A stretch of 28,599 nucleotides of DNA, taken from NCBI GenBank assembly GCA_028681035.1, contig JAQUJJ010000036.1:1-28599 (forward strand). Direction: 5' to 3'. Each line of letters starts with the position of its first letter. The stretch's first letter is position 1. This DNA is from Candidatus Cloacimonadota bacterium. GTDB lineage: Bacteria > Cloacimonadota > Cloacimonadia > Cloacimonadales > Cloacimonadaceae. Positions 15,388 through 24,541 of this stretch are shown here, in pieces. The notes under the pieces were generated by a model. It made no database searches, was not told the origin of the DNA, and saw only the letters and a list, made by a program, of their open reading frames with translations. Both the position numbers and the translations under genes were made by a program.

Positions 15388-17160
15388 ATGGATAATTTGC
15401 AAAGATTTAGGCGCTACCTGAGAACAAAGACTAAGTTTGACTCCGATATTGTAGATGTGGCAATAGCTAAGATGGACGAGCATGGGGAGAACACGCTTGG
15501 GGCATTGGCGAAAGCACTTATTGAAGAATTGGGCATGGATTATGACTTGGTACACGGCACTATTGCCAGATACTACGCTTTTAGCGAAATAGAGCTAAAT
15601 GTCGATAGCCTTGATATAAATCAGGTATGCCGCATCAAGTTTCTTCAGGAAAAGATTGATCAAACCTTATTGGCGTCGCTCTTTAAGGCAATGATATTTC
15701 CCTACAAGCTGATTGGGGAAGAACAGAATACCATGCAGGTTTTGGCAGCGGATATCACCAGTCCTTTGATTCACGAAATTGAATTGCAGAACCCGTTCAA
15801 ACAAATAGAGATAAACTGGACTACCGCAAGAACAATAGGCATACTAATAGAAAAATCAGAACTGCCGATAGAGTTCTGCCATATAATGCGTAGGAGCGAA
15901 CAAACAATTATTGATACTCAGCTTATCCAAGATGAGCAAGGAACTCAAGACCTTGAAGACGAAATAAACAAAGGTTTTCTAAGCGATTTGCTGGATAATG
16001 TTATGGTGGAGGCAGTTCGTAACGATGCTTCGGACATTCATATTATCCCCAGCGGAAAGAAAGCAGTTGATATTTATATCAGGATTGATGGTAGATTGAA
16101 GCTTTGGCTCCGCAGAGAGAATACACCCGCCGAAGCCGTTGCAGCAGTCGTAAAAGATAGAAGCATCGGAGTGGATAGATTTATCGTGGATAAAGCTCAG
16201 GATGGCTACATGCAGATGAAGATAGATAATCATCTTATTCGCTTTAGGATTTCTATCCTACCGATGGTTTCAGCCGAAAACGAAAGGAAATTTGAAAGCA
16301 TTGTTATCAGGGTTATAGACGATAGAAAGGTAATTAGCGATTTTCATAAGCTGGGCTTTTTAGCTCAGGCTGAAACGGAGTTTTTTAAGGCGATAAACAC
16401 TAACAAAGGGATAGTACTTGTCACCGGCCCTACCGGTAGCGGTAAAAGCACCACTCTGATAGCAGCACTAAAGCATGTTATAAATCCTGCATTTAATGTT
16501 TTAACTTGTGAAGACCCTGTAGAATACGTGATTGGCGGAGCAAGGCAGCTAAAGATTGGACACAATATGACTTTTGATGAAGCCATGCGCGGCATACTGA
16601 GGCACGATCCAGATGTGGTGATGGTTGGTGAAATACGCGATAAGATTACTGCCGATATTGCCGTAAAACTTGCCAATACAGGGCATCTAACGCTTACGTC
16701 TCTGCACACTAATAATGCTTCTTCGGCTATCACCAGATTGTATAGAATGGGTGTAGAACCTTTCTTGCTGGCATATTCCATCAATATAGTTATTGCCCAG
16801 CGTCTGGTGCGTAAATTGTGTGAGCATTGCAAAAAACCTATCTCAAAAGAATTCTATCCTTCCGCTTTATCACTGGGGATTACTCAGGAAGAGCTAGATT
16901 TTGGTAAGGTGTTTATGCCGATAGGTTGCTCGCACTGCACAGATGGCTACAAAGGAAGAATATGCCTGGTGGAAGCCCTGTATTTTTATCCAGAGATTCG
17001 GGCTGCAATTGTAGAATCCTTTACGAATATTGACGAAGATAAAATTCGCAAACTGGCGATAAAAAATGGGATGCTTACCATGAAAGAATCTGGCTTGGAA
17101 ACGATCAGAGCAGGTATTGCTTCAGTGCCCGAGGTCATATACGCTACCTCAGATGATTAG
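15388..17160 (+). CDS. PilB/GspE-type secretion or pilus assembly ATPase
   Basis: A 590-residue ATPase of the type II secretion/type IV pilus family. An N-terminal helical region of the GspE-N/MshEN kind (about 1-165) precedes the catalytic core: Walker A GPTGSGKST (347-355), Asp box TCEDPVEY (373-380), Walker B with DPDVVMVGEIRD (407-418), and His box TGHLTLTSLHTN (431-442). A tetracysteine zinc motif (C478, C481, C514, C517) marks the GspE/PilB branch rather than PilT. These ATPases drive pilin assembly from the cytoplasmic face. No other pilus or secretion gene is adjacent, so the choice between PilB and GspE is open. GAGGG precedes the ATG. Confidence 0.92.
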   Translation: MDNLQRFRRYLRTKTKFDSDIVDVAIAKMDEHGENTLGALAKALIEELGMDYDLVHGTIARYYAFSEIELNVDSLDINQVCRIKFLQEKIDQTLLASLFKAMIFPYKLIGEEQNTMQVLAADITSPLIHEIELQNPFKQIEINWTTARTIGILIEKSELPIEFCHIMRRSEQTIIDTQLIQDEQGTQDLEDEINKGFLSDLLDNVMVEAVRNDASDIHIIPSGKKAVDIYIRIDGRLKLWLRRENTPAEAVAAVVKDRSIGVDRFIVDKAQDGYMQMKIDNHLIRFRISILPMVSAENERKFESIVIRVIDDRKVISDFHKLGFLAQAETEFFKAINTNKGIVLVTGPTGSGKSTTLIAALKHVINPAFNVLTCEDPVEYVIGGARQLKIGHNMTFDEAMRGILRHDPDVVMVGEIRDKITADIAVKLANTGHLTLTSLHTNNASSAITRLYRMGVEPFLLAYSINIVIAQRLVRKLCEHCKKPISKEFYPSALSLGITQEELDFGKVFMPIGCSHCTDGYKGRICLVEALYFYPEIRAAIVESFTNIDEDKIRKLAIKNGMLTMKESGLETIRAGIASVPEVIYATSDD

Positions 17161-17189
17161 ATGCTTTAACCCATCCCGCAAAATAAAGA

Positions 17190-17218
17190 TTGACAAAATT
17201 GTGGCGCAGTAAATGCTT
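17190..17218 (+). promoter_or_regulatory. Probable promoter of the secreted-protein gene
   Basis: TTGACA (17190-17195) is followed by a spacer with ATTGTGGC and a weak -10 (AATGCT or ATGCTT after 16-17 bases). The AAGGAGG ribosome-binding site lies just before the ATG at 17261. Confidence 0.35.
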
Positions 17219-17260
17219 TGAAATAGAAACAGAATACCCTATGATCTATAAGGAGGATCG

Positions 17261-20056
17261 ATGAAAAAGTATTTACTAGTTATTATGGCACTCGCTTTGC
17301 TTACTGCCATTTATGCAAACGGGAGCCGCTTCGAAGTGGTAGCCTATGAAGAAAACTTTGAATCTGGAGCAACCGATTGGGTGCACTATGACGGTGCTGA
17401 TTCCCCAAATAATTGGCATATTTACAACGCTGGTGGAACCCAAGCAAACGTATGGTGGATGGGTGATCCTGCCCTTGCCCAGGGTACCAATATTGGTGGT
17501 TATTATGATCATCAATACCTGGTTTTGGATACTCCTGCCCGTATGCTTACAGCGGAGAATTCAACCCTTACTTTCAAGATGAAAACCGGTTTGGAAGGCG
17601 TAGGTGGAACCGGCGATTATAACGGTTGGGATTCTGCCAACATTCGTATTTCTACCGATGGTGGAACCATCTGGACAGTGCTTACCGGCACTCCTGCCTA
17701 TCATTGTACAAGTTCTTACGCCTTCGGTTCTGAACACGGCGAAGGCATAGGCATTCCTGCTTGGGGTGGTATCACAGCAAACTGGGTATCTGCCACATTC
17801 AACCTTTCTGCCTATGTGGGACAAAATGCAATGATTCGTTTTGCTTTTGCTTCCGACCCCGCCGAGAGCACCGGTGATGACCCTACTCTGTTTGGGCTTA
17901 TGATTGATGATATCAGCTTCGGTGGATACACCAATAATGGCACAGACGATGGACAAATGACCTTTGCCTCCATGGTTCCCCTGGGTGGAGATTTATGGGC
18001 GATTGCAACTGATGCTGCTGCTCCATCACCCACCCACGTGATGCGCAATCAAAATGAAGCTGGTTCTTACAACACGAACATGTTGAACTATCTTGTTAGC
18101 CCCTCCATCACTCTTCCAGCAAGTGGCGATATCAGATGCGACTTTATGATCCAAGGCTCTTTTGGTGACCCCGACACCTTCCCCGATGTTGATTACTTTG
18201 GTTGGGAAATCTCGCCAGATAATGGCACCGTATGGAGAGCGATGAGTAATCCCTACGGGCTTCCTGCGCCTGCACCTAACTATGTTTATAGTGATACTCC
18301 AGACGTTTGGCAATCCATGACTGAAAGCTATTCATTGGACGGACTTATCTCCGACTATGCCGGACAAACAGTAAAGTTCCGTTGGTATTTCCAATCCGAT
18401 GCAGACGCTCCCATTGGAACAGGCATCATGATTGACGATTTCAAAATCTATAACGATGTCTTTATTGCTCCTCCAGAAAACTTAGCTGGTGTAGTTACTG
18501 GTAGTACAGTAAATCTCACATGGGATGCTCCCGGTACAGGCGGCGCAGAACCCGGATGGTTGAGCTATTGTGGAGAACCTGCTGGACGCTCAATTGGTAC
18601 TGGTGAAGTAGCTGATTTTGATGTTGCTGCCAAATGGGATCCCGTGGGTACTCCAGCAACCAGCATTTACCCCTATGTCGGGATGAATATTACTAAGATA
18701 CGCTTTGTTCCTCAGGATGACTCAACTGCTTACTCAGTAAGATTATGGACAGGCGGAGCTAATACTTTAGTTCTTGACCAAGCAGTAACAAATCCTGTTC
18801 TGGGCGAATGGAACGAAATAGTGCTTGATACTCCGTTCACCATTCCCGCTGCTACTCAAATCATGGCAGGTTTCCGCTGTAATGCTACTTCTGGATTTCC
18901 TGCTGGCTGCGATAATGGACCTCAGGAAGCTGGTTATGGCAACATGATTCGTTGGGAAAATGAATGGCAACAGCTTACAGCTCTTAGTGCTACTTTAACT
19001 TTCAACTGGAATATCAAGATTTATGTAGAAGATGCTGAAGGTAGAGAGTATGTTCTTGGCGAGCTTCCTCAGAATGTGCAAGCCTTGTCGAGCGATGCTT
19101 TAAGCGCACATACTTTTAGAAACCGTGACGTTAGCTCATACAAACTCTTCCGTGATGCCGTACTGATTGCCGAAGTGCCCGGAACAGAGCTTACTTATAC
19201 CGATTTAAATGTTCCCGGTGGTTCGCATTTTTATACTGCAACGGCTCTTTATGGAACATACGAATCACTTGCCTCAAACGAGGCTGAAGTGTTCGTATTT
19301 CCTGCTTCATATGTAGAACTTGGTTACGATGATGGCACAGCCGAACTTGGTTTCAATGTTGGTTCTACCAAACGTATGGGTGTGCTATACAGCCATCCTG
19401 GTCCCGTAATTGTAAAAAACGCCAAGGTATATGTGCATACTGTCGGTTCTGCTGGCATCGTTTTCCACATTTATGATGATAATGGTGTTGATGGAATGCC
19501 TGGCTCACAGTACTTAGCCCAGTACCAGTATCCTGCATCTTCGGTGACCCAAGGATGGAATACCATCACTTGGAATACACCTGTTGAGATTGCTGATGGT
19601 TCATTCTACATCACCATTCTGGAAACTGCTAATGCCTCAGCCATTGGCATGGATACCAGTTCAAACGGACACAGCTACAAGAGGATTACCGCTGCTTGGG
19701 AACCTGTAACCGAAGGCGAGATTATGCTTCACGCCATCGTTGATACAGGCAGCGCAATTGATGATGAAGAGCTTCCCGCACTTGTGCTTGAAGCCAATAA
19801 CTATCCCAACCCCTTCAACCCAGAGACCACCATTTCTTTCTCACTTCCTACCAGTGGTTTAACCAGCCTGAAGATTTATAATCTTAAGGGTCAGTTAGTA
19901 CGTAATCTTGCAAACCGCGAGATGGCTACTGGTACCCAGAGAGTAGTTTGGAACGGTATGGACGACAATAACAAGCCTGTCTCCAGCGGTCTGTATTTCT
20001 ACCAAGTAAATAACGGCGGCAAGAGCATCACTCGTAAGATGCTACTGTCAAAATAA
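17261..20056 (+). CDS. Large secreted modular protein with C-terminal sorting (FlgD-like) domain
   Basis: A 931-residue exported protein. Signal peptide at about 1-20 (MKKYLLVIMALALLTAIYAN). Two jelly-roll domains of the choice-of-anchor/MAM-like kind (about 28-225 and 225-400), each ending in an MIDD-(I/F)-(S/K) turn (GLMIDDISF, GIMIDDFKI). Fn3-like segments (about 403-690, FIAPPENLAGVVTGSTVNLTW) are followed by a further beta domain (about 690-835). The C-terminal 85 residues start with NYPNPFNPETTISF (847-860) and end in YFYQVNNGGKSITRKMLL, the FlgD-Ig-like/type IX-type sorting domain common in Cloacimonadota and Bacteroidota. No catalytic motif was recognised; it is probably a surface or matrix adhesin. 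No type IX secretion genes are in the window. A strong AAGGAGG supports the start and a terminator follows. Confidence 0.88.
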   Translation: MKKYLLVIMALALLTAIYANGSRFEVVAYEENFESGATDWVHYDGADSPNNWHIYNAGGTQANVWWMGDPALAQGTNIGGYYDHQYLVLDTPARMLTAENSTLTFKMKTGLEGVGGTGDYNGWDSANIRISTDGGTIWTVLTGTPAYHCTSSYAFGSEHGEGIGIPAWGGITANWVSATFNLSAYVGQNAMIRFAFASDPAESTGDDPTLFGLMIDDISFGGYTNNGTDDGQMTFASMVPLGGDLWAIATDAAAPSPTHVMRNQNEAGSYNTNMLNYLVSPSITLPASGDIRCDFMIQGSFGDPDTFPDVDYFGWEISPDNGTVWRAMSNPYGLPAPAPNYVYSDTPDVWQSMTESYSLDGLISDYAGQTVKFRWYFQSDADAPIGTGIMIDDFKIYNDVFIAPPENLAGVVTGSTVNLTWDAPGTGGAEPGWLSYCGEPAGRSIGTGEVADFDVAAKWDPVGTPATSIYPYVGMNITKIRFVPQDDSTAYSVRLWTGGANTLVLDQAVTNPVLGEWNEIVLDTPFTIPAATQIMAGFRCNATSGFPAGCDNGPQEAGYGNMIRWENEWQQLTALSATLTFNWNIKIYVEDAEGREYVLGELPQNVQALSSDALSAHTFRNRDVSSYKLFRDAVLIAEVPGTELTYTDLNVPGGSHFYTATALYGTYESLASNEAEVFVFPASYVELGYDDGTAELGFNVGSTKRMGVLYSHPGPVIVKNAKVYVHTVGSAGIVFHIYDDNGVDGMPGSQYLAQYQYPASSVTQGWNTITWNTPVEIADGSFYITILETANASAIGMDTSSNGHSYKRITAAWEPVTEGEIMLHAIVDTGSAIDDEELPALVLEANNYPNPFNPETTISFSLPTSGLTSLKIYNLKGQLVRNLANREMATGTQRVVWNGMDDNNKPVSSGLYFYQVNNGGKSITRKMLLSK

Positions 20057-20116
20057 GATAACGCATAGAATTAGCTGTTTAACCGCAGTTTAATTCTACA
20101 GATAATGAAAAAGAAG

Positions 20117-20149
20117 CCCAAGGTTGTTTGCTCAGCCTTGGGTTTTTTT
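20117..20149 (+). terminator. Rho-independent terminator of the secreted-protein gene
   Basis: Arms CCCAAGG (20117-20123) and CCTTGGG (20136-20142) form a stem, followed by seven T residues. Confidence 0.9.
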
Positions 20150-20216
20150 CTTGCCTTCAAACGAGCTTTCAATTGTATGGTATAGTAATAATGAAAGCTA
20201 ATAACAGGAGATATCT

Positions 20217-20900
20217 ATGCCTAAACGCTGGACATTAACGGCAGTATTGCTATGCATCGCAATGTTAGCTGCAGCAACCGAGCCTGATTCATCCAATGTG
20301 GTACTAAAGGTTGGGAGTCGCAGCTACTCTTACAAAAGCTATAACGATGGATTCCATGCCTTTATAAGCTATTATGGGCGGGGGAGGACGATTACTGCGC
20401 AGGATAGCATTCGTTTGAATGATCAGTATTGGGGCGAATTAATCGGGCTATACATCTATGATCAAGCCATCAAAGCGGGTAAGGTGAAGGTTTCTGATGC
20501 CGAAGTGGAGCGCAACATCATGGAAAATCCTCCCGACGGAGTGAAGAATATCAAAGATTTTCAAACAAAGGGTGTTTTTGATGCTGCTAAGTATCTACAA
20601 GCTTTGCAGGACAGACCGGACTTCAAAAAATCAGTGATTGATCTCAGCCGCGATTTGTTTACTTATGAGAAGCTGATAAACACGATAAAAAGCGAAGCTC
20701 GCATCAATGCAGATAGCTTACAAGCTGGCTTGGAAAGGGATTCGCTAAGCACCATTGATACCCTAACGGCAAAGGCACAAACGGAGTACTTTAACGATTG
20801 GTTCCTTCAGCAACGCAGCAAGCTGGAAATAATAGACAACCGCGAACGGTTTTACCCCCTTTTGAAGCAGGATACGCCCTCTTCACCACTGGATAGGTAA
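20217..20900 (+). CDS. Exported SurA-N-like chaperone without PPIase domain
   Basis: A 227-residue protein with a signal peptide (MPKRWTLTAVLLCIAMLAAA). The remainder resembles the N-terminal chaperone domain of SurA/PpiD-type peptidyl-prolyl isomerases: ...VLKVGSRSYSY, a helix ending ELIGLYIYDQAIKAGKVKVSDAEVERNI, then FQTKGVFDAAKYLQAL and a closing helix. No parvulin (rotamase) domain follows; the frame ends at the position where one would begin. Family knowledge makes it a periplasmic holdase for outer-membrane or secreted proteins. Its position after the secreted protein hints that it assists that protein, but a terminator separates them. AGGAG lies eight bases before the ATG. Confidence 0.68.
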   Translation: MPKRWTLTAVLLCIAMLAAATEPDSSNVVLKVGSRSYSYKSYNDGFHAFISYYGRGRTITAQDSIRLNDQYWGELIGLYIYDQAIKAGKVKVSDAEVERNIMENPPDGVKNIKDFQTKGVFDAAKYLQALQDRPDFKKSVIDLSRDLFTYEKLINTIKSEARINADSLQAGLERDSLSTIDTLTAKAQTEYFNDWFLQQRSKLEIIDNRERFYPLLKQDTPSSPLDR

Positions 20901-20909
20901 GCTTTTCCT

Positions 20910-21019
20910 CCTTGCTTAGCCGCAAGGGGGTTGATCGGGATCCGATCGGGATCACATCAGGTTGGAACCCGTTCAAACCATGTTCAGTTCGCTATCTGAA
21001 CTACTTCGGTTAAGCAAGG
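20910..21019. repeat. Palindromic repeat with GATCGGGATCC core (D2)
   Basis: Outer arms CCTTGCTTAGCCG (20910-20922) and CGGTTAAGCAAGG (21007-21019) pair at 12 of 13 positions plus one G-U. Inside are GATCGGGATCCGATC and a GTTCAG/CTGAAC hairpin. It shares tip and core with 15113-15220 and the tip with 330-418. The gap 20901-21197 contains nothing else except a promoter-like TTGACA at 21111. Confidence 0.7.
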
Positions 21020-21110
21020 GAGCAGCAGGTTTGTGCAGCGTCCTATTCAAGTTGTTTCTCCCTACAAATTGCCTTTCAAAAAAATGGGAGAATATCTAAA
21101 CATAAAAGCA

Positions 21111-21140
21111 TTGACATAACTCTCACGCCAAAAATACTGG
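21111..21140 (+). promoter_or_regulatory. Possible promoter of the lysine-fermentation operon
   Basis: TTGACA (21111-21116) with a weak TACTGG 18 bases downstream. An AT-rich leader of about 50 bases leads to the AGGAGG site of kdd. The -10 is poor, so the exact element is uncertain. Confidence 0.3.
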
Positions 21141-21197
21141 ATAGGCTAAGCTAAGTATAAATACATAAATAATATAGACACCCTACAGGAGGATCAA

Positions 21198-22256
21198 ATG
21201 AAGAATAGCGGATGCCGCTACGGAACACACAGAGTTATCGAACCCAAGGGGGTGCTGCCCCAACCTGCAAGAGTACTGAATAATGACATGAGCGAGATTT
21301 GGGATAATGAGCTGCTGATTGATGTTATCCGTCTGAATGTTGATTCTGCCTCATTTCACCAGATAAAAGCCAAGTTGATAGCGCAAGGGCACACCGATAT
21401 GGAAAAAGCCTTCGCCGAACATGCAATAGAGCTAACCAACCGCACTGGTAAACACAAAAACGAAGATACCGGTTCTGGCGGTATGCTGATTGGCAGAGTA
21501 GCAGCGATTGGTGATAAATTTGAACAGAAAGAAGCCATAAAAGTGGGGGATAAGATTGCCAGTTTGGTATCCTTATCGCTTACCCCGCTTAAGATTAATA
21601 AAGTAAATAGAGTGCTCTTAGATAAAGACCAGGTGGAGATTATTGGTCAGGCAATCCTTTTCAGTAGCGGCATATATGCAAAGTTGCCTGATGATATGGA
21701 TGAGAACCTTGCCCTCTCGGTTTTAGATGTAGCCGGTGCTCCCGCGCAGGTGGAACGCCTTGTAAAGCCCGGTGATACCGTAGTTATCCTTGGTGCCAAT
21801 GGTAAAAGCGGCATCCTATGTAATGCCGTAGCTCGTGAAAGAGCCGGCGTTTCAGGTAAGGTTATTGGCATAGTCCGCAATGAGAATTATATCCAAACCT
21901 GCCTCGCCACAGGCTGCCATGAAGTGATTATCGCCGGCGCCACCGATGCTATTACTATAGAAAAAGAAGTTTCACGCCTCACAGATGGCAAGATGGCAGA
22001 TGTGGTGATAAACGTGGTGAACATTGAAGATACCGAATTGCCGTCTATTATGGCTTGCAGGGATAGAGGTTTAGTTTATTATTTCTCAATGGCTACTTCC
22101 TTTACAAAAGCAGCTTTGGGTGCCGAAGGTATTGGCGCAGACGTGGATATGATTCTGGGCAATGGCTATGCGCACCATCATGCAGCCACTTCTTTAGATT
22201 TACTGCGCAGGAACCCCGTGTTAATGAAGCTGTTCAAAGAACGCTACACAGATTAA
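21198..22256 (+). CDS. kdd: L-erythro-3,5-diaminohexanoate dehydrogenase
   Basis: A 352-residue enzyme of the medium-chain, zinc-independent dehydrogenase type. It has a GroES-like front half (KVGDKIASLVSLSLTPLKI, about 116-134) and a Rossmann nucleotide site, VVILGANGKSGILCNA, at about 195-210. The N-terminal CRYGTHRVIEPKGVLPQPA stretch is characteristic of Kdd. Kdd oxidatively deaminates 3,5-diaminohexanoate to 5-amino-3-oxohexanoate with NAD(P)+ in the aminomutase route of lysine fermentation. kamA, which makes the beta-lysine precursor, follows 11 bases later. kce, kal and the kamDE mutase are not in this window. AGGAGG precedes the ATG. Confidence 0.93.
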   Translation: MKNSGCRYGTHRVIEPKGVLPQPARVLNNDMSEIWDNELLIDVIRLNVDSASFHQIKAKLIAQGHTDMEKAFAEHAIELTNRTGKHKNEDTGSGGMLIGRVAAIGDKFEQKEAIKVGDKIASLVSLSLTPLKINKVNRVLLDKDQVEIIGQAILFSSGIYAKLPDDMDENLALSVLDVAGAPAQVERLVKPGDTVVILGANGKSGILCNAVARERAGVSGKVIGIVRNENYIQTCLATGCHEVIIAGATDAITIEKEVSRLTDGKMADVVINVVNIEDTELPSIMACRDRGLVYYFSMATSFTKAALGAEGIGADVDMILGNGYAHHHAATSLDLLRRNPVLMKLFKERYTD

Positions 22257-22267
22257 AACAGGAGCAA

Positions 22268-23518
22268 ATGATGAGTAACATTATCGATATCCGAAGCATA
22301 GCTACCGATGAAGAGTGGAACGATTGGGTTTGGCAGCTTAAATACCGCATTACTAGCTATGAAGAATTGAAACAATATATTGTGTTGCAACCAGAAGAGG
22401 AAGCAGTATTCAAATCTGATGCCCACTCTTTCCGCATGGCAATCACCCCCCACTATTTGTCTTTAATCGATCATAATAACCCTTTAGACCCTGTGCGTTT
22501 ACAGGCAATTCCGCGCATAGCAGAAACCACCGTGTCGCTTTCGGATATGGCAGATCCCCTGCATGAAGATGCAGATTCACCTGTCCCGGGAATGACGCAC
22601 CGCTATCCAGACAGAGTGCTTTTACTGCTTACCGACCAATGTGCCATGTATTGCCGACACTGCACCCGCCGCCGTAAAGCAGGTGAATCAGATGCCCCCA
22701 TGCCTGCCGAGAATGTGGAACAAGCAATAGATTATATTCGTGAACACACAGAAGTGCGCGACGTTATCCTAAGCGGTGGCGACCCTTTAACCCTCAGCGA
22801 TGAACGCCTGGACGAGATACTACATAAGATCAGCCTGATTGATCATGTGGATATCGTAAGGCTTGGTACACGGACACCTGTGGTGGTGCCTCAACGCATG
22901 ACAGATAGCTTGCTGGCGATATTGAAGAAGTATAAATTTGTGTGGCTTAACACCCATTACAATCACCCCAACGAATTGGGTGCTGCTGCAGTTAATGCCC
23001 TTGCTCGCCTTGCCGAAACGGGAATACCCTTAGGGAATCAATCCGTACTCTTAAAAGGCATTAACGATAATGTGGACGTGATGAAAGCCTTGGTGCATAA
23101 GCTGGTGAAGAACAGAGTACGCCCCTATTACATCTATCAATGCGACCTCTCAGAAGGTATTTCTCATTTCCGCACTCCTGTGTCCAAAGGCATCGAGATA
23201 ATCGAATCGCTGCGCGGGCATACTTCCGGGCTGTGCGTTCCCACTTTTGTGGTGGATGCTCCGGGTGGCGGAGGTAAGATACCGGTGATGCCAAATTACC
23301 TGATTTCACAGATGCCGGGAAGAATTATCCTGCGTAACTATGAAGGCTTTATTTCTTCTTACACAGAGCCGGGTTTCGTGTCTATAGATGATGATAAATA
23401 CCGTGCTTTGTGCCCTGCAGAACGCAAATCCCAAGAAGGGATTATAGCACTGATGCGCGGCAATAAAGTATCCCTTGGACCTGCGGAGACAAAGCGCAAT
23501 CTGCGTCGTAAGCCATAA
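22268..23518 (+). CDS. kamA: Lysine 2,3-aminomutase (radical SAM, PLP-dependent)
   Basis: A 416-residue enzyme converting L-lysine to L-beta-lysine, the first step of lysine fermentation. The radical-SAM cluster motif CAMYCRHC (C125, C129, C132) lies in the typical setting LLLLTDQCAMYCRHCTRRR. A GGDPL motif follows (ILSGGDPLTLSD). The PLP lysine sits in the family motif PGGGGKIPVMPNY near the C-terminus. Length matches authentic lysine aminomutases rather than the shorter EpmB type. A GGAG site precedes two adjacent ATGs. Pairing with kdd confirms a catabolic role. Confidence 0.96.
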   Translation: MMSNIIDIRSIATDEEWNDWVWQLKYRITSYEELKQYIVLQPEEEAVFKSDAHSFRMAITPHYLSLIDHNNPLDPVRLQAIPRIAETTVSLSDMADPLHEDADSPVPGMTHRYPDRVLLLLTDQCAMYCRHCTRRRKAGESDAPMPAENVEQAIDYIREHTEVRDVILSGGDPLTLSDERLDEILHKISLIDHVDIVRLGTRTPVVVPQRMTDSLLAILKKYKFVWLNTHYNHPNELGAAAVNALARLAETGIPLGNQSVLLKGINDNVDVMKALVHKLVKNRVRPYYIYQCDLSEGISHFRTPVSKGIEIIESLRGHTSGLCVPTFVVDAPGGGGKIPVMPNYLISQMPGRIILRNYEGFISSYTEPGFVSIDDDKYRALCPAERKSQEGIIALMRGNKVSLGPAETKRNLRRKP

Positions 23519-23527
23519 GGTAACTTA

Positions 23528-24541
23528 ATGTTAATGCCTTGGATATCAGACGCTTGCCATCAGAAACTGGCAATCGTCGGGATATGTAAGAACGCTGGCA
23601 AAACTACTATTTTGAATGCCATTATGCAGCAGCACACTGCCATCCAATGGGGCGTTATGAGCACCGGTAGAGATGGCGAAGCGGAAGACCTGCTGTTTAA
23701 AACCCCCAAACCGCGAGTACACCTCCATCCAGGAGCTGTATTCTGTGCCGATGCCAAGACTATGGATGCACATGGCTCTGCGATAAACCTATTGAAGAAA
23801 ACAGCGTGGATTAGCGGAGGCAAACCGCTTTGGCTTGCCAGAGCTGATTGTGAGATTAAGACAGAGATAGGCGGACCGCAAAGCGTTTCTGCTCAAATCG
23901 CCTGTGCCAATGAGCTACTAAGGCTAGGAGTAGATAAGGTGATCATAGATGGCTCGCTGGATAGAAAGTCGATAGCCCTGAGCGACGATTTGGATGGCTT
24001 AATCTTGGCGGTTGGTGCCAGCTTTGGCAATATTGCTGCCATACAAGATGAACTGCTGCGCTTAAGTAGTTTGGCGGCAATTCCTTGTTGTAACGAGGTG
24101 TCAGACAAGGTGCGTAAAAGCTTGCTGGATAGTGAGACGATTCACTTAAAAACAAAGCATAAGTGGCATAATACGAGCTTAAAAAGCTTGTTGGGAGCGG
24201 ACAAACAATTTGCTTCGCTTCTTGTTGATGCAGGTAGCATTAGCCATATCTACATCCCCAGTGCATTCACGAGTTCTACAAATTCCCGCCTTGGTAAGAA
24301 ACTTACTCAGCAGATTATCTTCCGCCATCCTGAATGCCTGAAACTACCACTAACAGAGCTGGTTTCCTTTGTTAAACAACATAAGCCTCTTTGCCTTATC
24401 CCAATGAATATCAAAGCTATAGCAGTAAATTCCAACGCTGTTGGAACATCCTCTGTGGATGCAGATTTGTTGCGTAGCAGCTTGCGGAACGCTTTTCCCC
24501 ATCTGGAGCTTATAGACATCATGGAAATATCGCCAATATGA
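23528..24541 (+). CDS. P-loop NTPase of the lysine-fermentation cluster (KamB position)
   Basis: A 337-residue, probably cytoplasmic protein. A P-loop, GICKNAGKTT (18-27), near the N-terminus belongs to a SIMIBI-type NTP-binding domain with conserved-looking MSTGRDGEAED (about 44-54) and VDKVIIDGSLDRKS (about 135-148). The C-terminal third is unrecognised. It starts nine bases after kamA. From memory, Fusobacterium has two genes of poorly known function, kamB and kamC, between kamA and kamDE; this gene holds the kamB position and could be its counterpart, perhaps a reactivating or metal/cofactor-handling NTPase for an aminomutase. That function is inference. It overlaps the CDF gene by ATGA. 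Confidence 0.7.
   Translation: MLMPWISDACHQKLAIVGICKNAGKTTILNAIMQQHTAIQWGVMSTGRDGEAEDLLFKTPKPRVHLHPGAVFCADAKTMDAHGSAINLLKKTAWISGGKPLWLARADCEIKTEIGGPQSVSAQIACANELLRLGVDKVIIDGSLDRKSIALSDDLDGLILAVGASFGNIAAIQDELLRLSSLAAIPCCNEVSDKVRKSLLDSETIHLKTKHKWHNTSLKSLLGADKQFASLLVDAGSISHIYIPSAFTSSTNSRLGKKLTQQIIFRHPECLKLPLTELVSFVKQHKPLCLIPMNIKAIAVNSNAVGTSSVDADLLRSSLRNAFPHLELIDIMEISPI

Noticed and set aside
15388..17160. Type IV pilus or type II secretion operon
   Set aside because: Only the ATPase is present; no pilin, GspF/PilC or secretin gene adjoins it.
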